A stretch of 42,300 nucleotides of DNA, taken from contig CAZYSP010000010.1 of NCBI GenBank assembly GCA_964650285.1, positions 1-42,300 of the forward strand, given 5' to 3'. Numbering within the stretch: position 1 is the first letter of the stretch; the number at the start of each line of letters is the position of its first letter. The DNA is from JACPJP01 sp964650285 (lineage in GTDB: Archaea; Nanobdellota; Nanobdellia; Woesearchaeales; GW2011-AR4). The translations under genes were made by a program, and so were the position numbers. Positions 37,985 to 42,300 of this stretch are shown piece after piece. The notes beneath the pieces are model-generated. The model had not been told where the DNA came from. It saw only the letters and a program-made list of their open reading frames with translations, and searched no databases.

Positions 37985-40615
37985 CTAAGAACTGCCAACC
38001 TCATATCTTAAAATAGCAGCAGCCTTGCCCATATTCTTTAATTGTACTCCTTCTGAAGTTTCAGTAGAAATAATCTTGACATCTGTACCGACTTTTTTTG
38101 TCTCACTTTCAAATTCCTCTATTTTTTTATCATCCAGTTTCTCTGACAGCAGTAATGTATCAACTACCCCGAGCTTTAAATTCTTCATTACCTCATCAAC
38201 ACCATAAGAAACCATTCCAGGCTTTGTTGATAATAGCTCAAAAAACCTCCCAACAATTTTCTTCTCTGCAATAATTTCCTCTTTTGCTAATATGTCCTCG
38301 CTTTTTTCTACAAGCTCCTTTAACCCAAAATCACTTGTATAGCTTAAATCCTTAATAGCAATTATCTTATTCTTTACTTCTGTTGTTATATGGCCTGAGT
38401 CTATAAAATCATATTTTGTTGGTCCAGGACCTCCAACAATTATACCTTTCAAATTTTTATTGCCCAAAAAATGACTTTTCATGTACTCGGCTACTTTCTT
38501 AAAGTGATCTTTTTTTGCACCTTCCCTTAATCTTTCAAATCTTGCAGCTGAATTATGCACAAATACTCCATTTGCGATAAAATTTTGGTCTTTTACAGAT
38601 ATATCAATCATATCTACAGTTTTATTTATTATATCTATATTCTTTATTTTGATTGGTAAAATTGGTAAATCACATATTTCCTTCAATTTTTTATAAAGAT
38701 TTTTGTCTTTAATATTCTCCAATATAGAATTTTTAAAAATCTCTTTACTCATCATTCTCTCATTCCTAAAAAAATTGTTCACTTTTGGAAATATTTCCAG
38801 ATTATAGCCTGCTTTTTCTATTATTTTTCTTATCTTAGAACCGGGCATTATTATTTGTCTTATGTATGATGTATCAGATTTTTCATTGATTATTGAATCA
38901 AGTTTTTTAGATTTTATAGTAGATGTGAATCCTATTAGATTTCTAAATAGAATTAATGATTTTTTTTCAGTAGTATCTATAGTAAATCTTGGATTTTTGC
39001 TATATATGTTAACTTTATTATCGTATTCATGTAATGAGCTGATAATACCAAATCTTAATAGCAAAATTTGAATCTGACGAGCTAATATTTTATTATTTAT
39101 ACCCAATGCAATTTGCCCACGAGTAGACATATAACCTTCTGCATCAAATAAACCCTTTAAGAAAGACGCAACAGCATTATCTTTAGACTTAAGAATTTTA
39201 TCTGGGATTTCTGAGTTCAAAGCTTTCTTAATTTCAGGAAATTCATTTCTAATTAACCCTACTAATGGTCTACTCGTAAATCTCAATTGATGATAATTTT
39301 TACTTTCTCTAAATTTATAACTAGAATTCATATTAAAAAATTTGTCGAATTTCTTTTTATAAGCTAAAGCAACTTCTTTATTTTGTTCAAAGAAAGTTAT
39401 TCTATCATCCTCTATGCATCCATCACCTATGTAATAACCAAGAAACTGTGCAAAACTTTCATCTATGTGGTTAGGCAATTTAACAATTCCATACATATAC
39501 GGTTTACAATATTTATATAAAAATTTTTCAAAATTTAAATTTAAAAAATTACACAATTTTCCTAATAGATCTCGTTTAATATTTATTTTTCCCAATTCAA
39601 TAACAGATATTCCTGTTTGAGTTATACCTAATTTTTTAGCTAGCTGTCTTTGATGTAATTTTTTTCCTAATCTTTTTCGTCTTAATAGTTCTTTCCCCTC
39701 TTTATTTATTGTAAAAGAGTTATAATATTTTAATGAGTTCAAATTTTGCATTTCACCTTTAATATTAATCTTTTCAGGCATAATCAAATTGTCTCCTTCT
39801 TTTAATTCTTCTGCAGCTTTTTCAATAATTCCATCATTAGTAACTACAAAAAACAAATGATCTTTAGAACACTCTATCTCAAGGCGAGGATTTTTAGTAA
39901 TAATCTTGTAAATTTGATTCTTCTTTATATTCCATTTATCCAAGATGTTCGAATTCCGAATTGAGTAATTGTCCATAATCATACTCTTAACATTATGTGG
40001 ATTATGAACAATCTTAATTTTGGGAATAGAACCATCGGATAATAGGATTAAAGAATCTTTTACAAGGCATTGACCTCCAGCTCGTGTTTTTCCAGGAACC
40101 TCAGAATGTGTCTTTAGTAAAGGTATTATTGTCTTGCTCTTAAGATAAGCAATGTTTGCATCTCTCCTGTCAACAATAACAAGCCCGTAAACTTCCTTTG
40201 TCTCGAGCATGTCCCTCAATAAGTCAAGAACAAACTCTTTGTCGCATCTGTAAATTCTTGTCTTTAAAGGCAGCGGAGGTTCAATACTCCAAACTTTAAA
40301 ATCCTGCTGGCCTTCTCTTTCTGCAACATTTCCTGAAAAAACCGCTAAACCGTTTTCTGGAGTTCTTTTATATAAACGTAAATGCTGCGTCATCCTTTCC
40401 AAAGCATTAATAACATTTTTCCTTGTTGCAGCAGATTTTATATTGGTAGCAGTACCCTTTTCCTGCTCCAGATGATTAATAATCTTTATGATATCATAGT
40501 CTTTTGGAACGTAAACTGACACAAGCTCTGTATGCCTGCCTTTATGCTTCTCCAGTTCTTTTATGAACTTCTTCAATTGGTACTTTTGTTTTTCGGTTAT
40601 TTGTATCTTGACCAC
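37985..40615 (-). CDS. prf1: Peptide chain release factor aRF1 with intein
   Basis: Archaeal class I release factor (aRF1/eRF1 family, reads all three stop codons), interrupted by an intein. Total 876 residues: N-extein 1-182, intein 183-688, C-extein 689-876; the spliced protein is 370 residues, somewhat shorter than the usual ~410. The N domain has TATNIKS (NIKS at 58-61) and YRCDKEF (YxCxxxF, 122-128), both stop-codon readers. The catalytic GGQ is 180-182, directly before the intein; SAARFERLREGA continues it after splicing. The C domain binds aRF3/EF-1A-type GTPases in relatives. It starts with GTG and stops with TAG. Until it splices it cannot place GGQ in the peptidyl transferase centre. 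Confidence 0.96.
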   Translation of the reverse strand: MVKIQITEKQKYQLKKFIKELEKHKGRHTELVSVYVPKDYDIIKIINHLEQEKGTATNIKSAATRKNVINALERMTQHLRLYKRTPENGLAVFSGNVAEREGQQDFKVWSIEPPLPLKTRIYRCDKEFVLDLLRDMLETKEVYGLVIVDRRDANIAYLKSKTIIPLLKTHSEVPGKTRAGGQCLVKDSLILLSDGSIPKIKIVHNPHNVKSMIMDNYSIRNSNILDKWNIKKNQIYKIITKNPRLEIECSKDHLFFVVTNDGIIEKAAEELKEGDNLIMPEKINIKGEMQNLNSLKYYNSFTINKEGKELLRRKRLGKKLHQRQLAKKLGITQTGISVIELGKINIKRDLLGKLCNFLNLNFEKFLYKYCKPYMYGIVKLPNHIDESFAQFLGYYIGDGCIEDDRITFFEQNKEVALAYKKKFDKFFNMNSSYKFRESKNYHQLRFTSRPLVGLIRNEFPEIKKALNSEIPDKILKSKDNAVASFLKGLFDAEGYMSTRGQIALGINNKILARQIQILLLRFGIISSLHEYDNKVNIYSKNPRFTIDTTEKKSLILFRNLIGFTSTIKSKKLDSIINEKSDTSYIRQIIMPGSKIRKIIEKAGYNLEIFPKVNNFFRNERMMSKEIFKNSILENIKDKNLYKKLKEICDLPILPIKIKNIDIINKTVDMIDISVKDQNFIANGVFVHNSAARFERLREGAKKDHFKKVAEYMKSHFLGNKNLKGIIVGGPGPTKYDFIDSGHITTEVKNKIIAIKDLSYTSDFGLKELVEKSEDILAKEEIIAEKKIVGRFFELLSTKPGMVSYGVDEVMKNLKLGVVDTLLLSEKLDDKKIEEFESETKKVGTDVKIISTETSEGVQLKNMGKAAAILRYEVGSS
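38552..40069 (-). mobile_element. Intein with LAGLIDADG endonuclease and XRE-type HTH
   Basis: A 506-residue in-frame insertion in aRF1. Splicing residues are complete: Cys1 (CLVKDSLILLSDGS), block B with His71 (ECSKDHLFFV), the C-terminal VFVHN with penultimate His and Asn506, and Ser as first C-extein residue. The homing endonuclease has two LAGLIDADG motifs, FLGYYIGDG (about 209-217) and FLKGLFDAEG (303-312), both with their acidic residues, so it looks intact. Between block B and the first motif lies a Cro/CI-type helix-turn-helix (about 127-178, QRQLAKKLGITQTGISVIELG), probably extra DNA contact. It looks functional for both splicing and homing. Confidence 0.95.
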
Positions 40616-40763
40616 TATAGTTGATTTAGAGGTATAACTAATAAAAGGAAGAACAAGTCATGCACTTATTTTATTTTTCTTATTGTTTTGCATATGATAC
40701 CAATAAACTGCTTTATTTATAAATATTTTTATTAATAAAGGCAAAAGTTCAGTAAATATAAGA

Positions 40764-40834
40764 TTTTTATAAGGCGTTAAGTTTAAATATTAGTTATTCA
40801 ATAGTCTATTATCAAACTTAACGCTTTATAAAAA
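40764..40834 (+). repeat. 21-bp inverted repeat before the pilin gene
   Basis: The 21-base arm at 40764-40784 and the arm at 40814-40834 are reverse complements at 20 of 21 positions; the exception would be a G-U pair in RNA. The 29-base spacer is AT-rich. Each arm contains a TATA-like TTTTTATAA and the core GCGTTAAG. The pilin ribosome binding site follows two bases after the right arm. The pilin promoter TATA is probably TTTAAATA (about 40782-40789), at the left arm edge. An operator, a 5' UTR hairpin or an invertible segment are all possible. The rest of 40616-40848 holds AT-rich promoter DNA for aRF1. Confidence 0.65.
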
Positions 40835-40848
40835 ACGAGGTGTAATCA

Positions 40849-41289
40849 ATGAAAATTCTCAAGCATGATAAATCCCAAGCAGCCATGGAATTCTTGATGA
40901 CTTATGGCTGGGCTATTCTGATTGTTTTAGTTGCTATTGCTGCATTGTCTTATTCCCGTTTTTTAAGCCCAGATACATTCTTGCCTAGCAGATGTCAGTT
41001 GCCTGCAGGTATTGCATGTACGGATTTTAAGGTAACTCCAACCACTGTAGATGTTGTTTTGAGAAATGGTCTAGGTTTTGATACTACTGGAGTGACTGTT
41101 GCCGTGACTGGTTGTACAACTTCCTCATCTGCCAGTTTAAATAATGATCAGCAAATAATATTCCAAGCTACAGATTGCTCATTAACAAGCGGCAGTAAAT
41201 TCTCTGGAGATGTTAATGTCAGTTACACAAATGCAGACACCTCATTAACGCACAAAGTCCAGGGAACAATAACAGGAAGAGTAGAATAA
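40849..41289 (+). CDS. Type IV pilin-like protein, class III signal peptide
   Basis: Surface pilin-like protein of 146 residues. The N-terminus MKILKHDKSQAAMEFLMTYGWAILIVLVAIAAL is a class III signal peptide (split here: basic head, QAAMEF at 10-15, one hydrophobic helix), processed by a prepilin peptidase. The AMEFLMTYGWAI form is typical of DPANN archaea. The rest is a Ser/Thr-rich beta domain with four cysteines (SRCQLPAGIACT and two more near GCTTSS and TDCSL), likely disulfide-bonded outside. A strong GAGGTG site (40837-40842) is six bases before the ATG. A T-rich terminator follows. No other pilus genes lie in the window. Confidence 0.92.
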   Translation: MKILKHDKSQAAMEFLMTYGWAILIVLVAIAALSYSRFLSPDTFLPSRCQLPAGIACTDFKVTPTTVDVVLRNGLGFDTTGVTVAVTGCTTSSSASLNNDQQIIFQATDCSLTSGSKFSGDVNVSYTNADTSLTHKVQGTITGRVE

Positions 41290-41295
41290 GTATTA

Positions 41296-41326
41296 TTTCT
41301 TTTTTTATTTATTTTTTAGTTTTTTA
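41296..41326 (+). terminator. T-rich terminator after the pilin gene
   Basis: Three oligo-T runs in 31 bases on the non-template strand follow the pilin stop by 7 bp. Archaeal termination needs only such T tracts, without a hairpin, so this is a good 3' end for the pilin transcript. Confidence 0.7.
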
Positions 41327-41613
41327 ATACAACGCATAATAGGATTCCTACTACAAAATATACTTAATTCTACCATTTTAATCCTCAATATAGTGGATTT
41401 TCCTCTACCTCAACTATAATTGTGGCTTATTCGGCTTTTATTGTGCCAGAAACAGCATAACAATAGGACTCACAAACCAAAATAATAACTTGATGATAAC
41501 GATGCAAAACAATTGTTTGTTGCTTTTCGCTGCCCAAATGAATTAAAAATATAATATTGAATAATGACTCAACAAATAATTGTAAATAGTTAATAAAAAA
41601 ATAAAGAAATTGT
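41327..41613. other. Intergenic region with repeat copy
   Basis: No gene is seen between the pilin and the convergent PGF-pre-PGF gene. The region holds the palindrome AAACAATTGTTT (about 41505-41516) and, at 41560-41583, the second copy of the 24-bp repeat found at 37700-37723 (opposite orientation, one mismatch). A short GATGCAAAAC stretch upstream of it also has a relative at the other site (AATGCAAAAC), so the repeat unit may be longer and diverged. Confidence 0.45.
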
Positions 41614-42300
41614 TTAAACCTGTTTTTTCTTCTTCTGATAAGCAACTATCAGCACTATTCCTAATATTATAACTATTAATGCTATAATCCATGCTATAGG
41701 TGCTTTGCTCGGTGCTACAACTGGTGTAGGAACCTCAACTTCTTCTGGTGGTGCAACCTCTTCTGGTACTTCCTCAGGAGGCACTTCTTCTGGAACTTCT
41801 TCCTCTACTACAACACCGCTCTTTGTACCAATAGCAAATGAGCTGAATCCAGGTGTTTCTGCTTCATAATTGACATAAGTATCATCTGTTCCTGTTACAC
41901 TTGTAGCTAACTCATTCCACTTGTCACCTTTATACCTGTACAATGATATATCTCCTGACGCCAGGCTGTTTTCTGTTAACCATACTTTTGTAACCCTAAA
42001 GCCTACTTTAAAGGTGCCTGCATCAGCATCTGCTATATTCTTCTTATTGATCCTTAGATACTGATAGACGTTTGCTGTTGCCTCTGTTGAGACTGGATTT
42101 TCTTTCAAGGCTTGGACCTCTAAATCTACATTCTTTAGCTCGGATTTAACATCACTAACAGCAACACTGGTTATTGCTATCGTTGCTTTATCTACATCTA
42201 AGCTAAATGATGATCCTGCTGGAACTGCACTCCATACCTGTGCTTTTGAATCTGCAACAGTGCTTACAGCTGCTGCTCCTCCTCCACCACCACCTGCTGC
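41614..42300 (-). CDS. PGF-pre-PGF surface protein, 5' end outside window
   Basis: The C-terminal 228 residues of a larger exported protein; the frame is open to the last base, so the start lies beyond it (the TTG at 42108 is internal). In order: a Gly/Ala linker (AAGGGGGAAA), a beta domain (SVAV...LEVQALKENP, then YQYLRINKKNIADA, LYRYKGDKWNEL and ETPGFSSFAIG) that fits the PGF-pre-PGF domain, a Pro/Glu/Val-rich stalk (PEEVPPEEVPEEV), one membrane helix and a short lysine tail. It would be anchored with the stalk outside. PGF-pre-PGF domains are widespread in archaeal surface proteins with unknown roles. Confidence 0.85.
   Translation of the reverse strand, partial: AAGGGGGGAAAVSTVADSKAQVWSAVPAGSSFSLDVDKATIAITSVAVSDVKSELKNVDLEVQALKENPVSTEATANVYQYLRINKKNIADADAGTFKVGFRVTKVWLTENSLASGDISLYRYKGDKWNELATSVTGTDDTYVNYEAETPGFSSFAIGTKSGVVVEEEVPEEVPPEEVPEEVAPPEEVEVPTPVVAPSKAPIAWIIALIVIILGIVLIVAYQKKKKQV

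Noticed and set aside
41480..41516. Possible C/D box RNA around TTGATGATAACGATG
   Set aside because: No box D at a sensible distance.
1..42300. CRISPR arrays, insertion sequences or prophage genes
   Set aside because: No regularly spaced direct repeats, transposase or phage structural genes were seen; the intein is the only clear mobile element.
1..42300. Stop-codon reassignment, considered because aRF1 is unusual
   Set aside because: Clear genes end in TAA, TAG and TGA alike (valS TGA, aRF1 TAG, nadA TAA), and none has an internal in-frame stop needing read-through.

Overview
This is an AT-rich stretch (roughly one third G+C by eye) of an archaeal chromosome. The information-processing genes are archaeal throughout: TFB, Alba, a histone, aIF5A, ribosomal proteins L10e and L40e, aRF1, and an archaeal-type topoisomerase I. 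The class III signal peptide pilin (AMEFLMTYGWAI...), the PGF-pre-PGF surface protein and the small compact genes point to the DPANN group, probably Woesearchaeota, Pacearchaeota or relatives. That placement is inference; no rRNA lies in the window. Many genes have a TATA-like box about 25-30 nt before the start codon, which implies leaderless mRNAs. Others carry a clear GGAGGT-type ribosome binding site.

Layout. 1-8.8 kb: valS (5' end outside the window), a coiled-coil membrane protein, tRNA-Cys followed by cysS on the minus strand, L10e, a CNNM/CorC-type membrane protein, Alba, a ThiF/MoeB-type E1 enzyme, TFB and a 57-residue Trm112-like zinc protein. 8.8-14 kb: a phospholipase D-like lipoprotein, a candidate small RNA, an exported Lon-like protease and topoisomerase I. 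14.2-18 kb: an NAD block in which nadA-nadC-nadX is divergent from a NAD-kinase-like protein fused to a winged helix, followed by a frameshifted TIR-domain remnant. 18.3-22.5 kb: an RG-rich zinc protein, a NurA-domain protein, a GT39-type membrane glycosyltransferase and a PfkB kinase. 22.5-30.5 kb: an eight-gene aromatic amino acid operon aroF-aroB-aroDE-aroA-aroC-aroQ-tyrA-pheA. 30.6-36 kb: an unknown gene, PEP synthase (which makes a precursor of the pathway), a PadR-like regulator and two membrane proteins, one a site-2 protease. 36-42.3 kb: L40e, aIF5A, histone, a SprT-like protease, aRF1 interrupted by a 506-residue intein, a pilin, and the 3' part of a PGF-pre-PGF surface protein.

Most notable points. 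(1) The aromatic operon begins with a previously unlisted 26-codon leader ORF whose end reads FPYFFFYF. It sits where a leaderless transcript should start and is followed by mutually exclusive RNA stems, which looks like ribosome-mediated attenuation. I know of no characterised case of this in an archaeon. (2) The tRNA-Cys gene carries a 46-nt intron between positions 8 and 9, outside the anticodon loop, with a bulge-helix-bulge-like fold. (3) The intein in aRF1 lies directly after the catalytic GGQ motif. (4) The NAD-kinase-like/winged-helix fusion has an altered GGDG motif and faces nadA-nadC-nadX across a palindrome, which suggests a repurposed NAD(P)-sensing regulator. (5) Perfect or near-perfect inverted repeats sit at the starts of the L40e and pilin genes.
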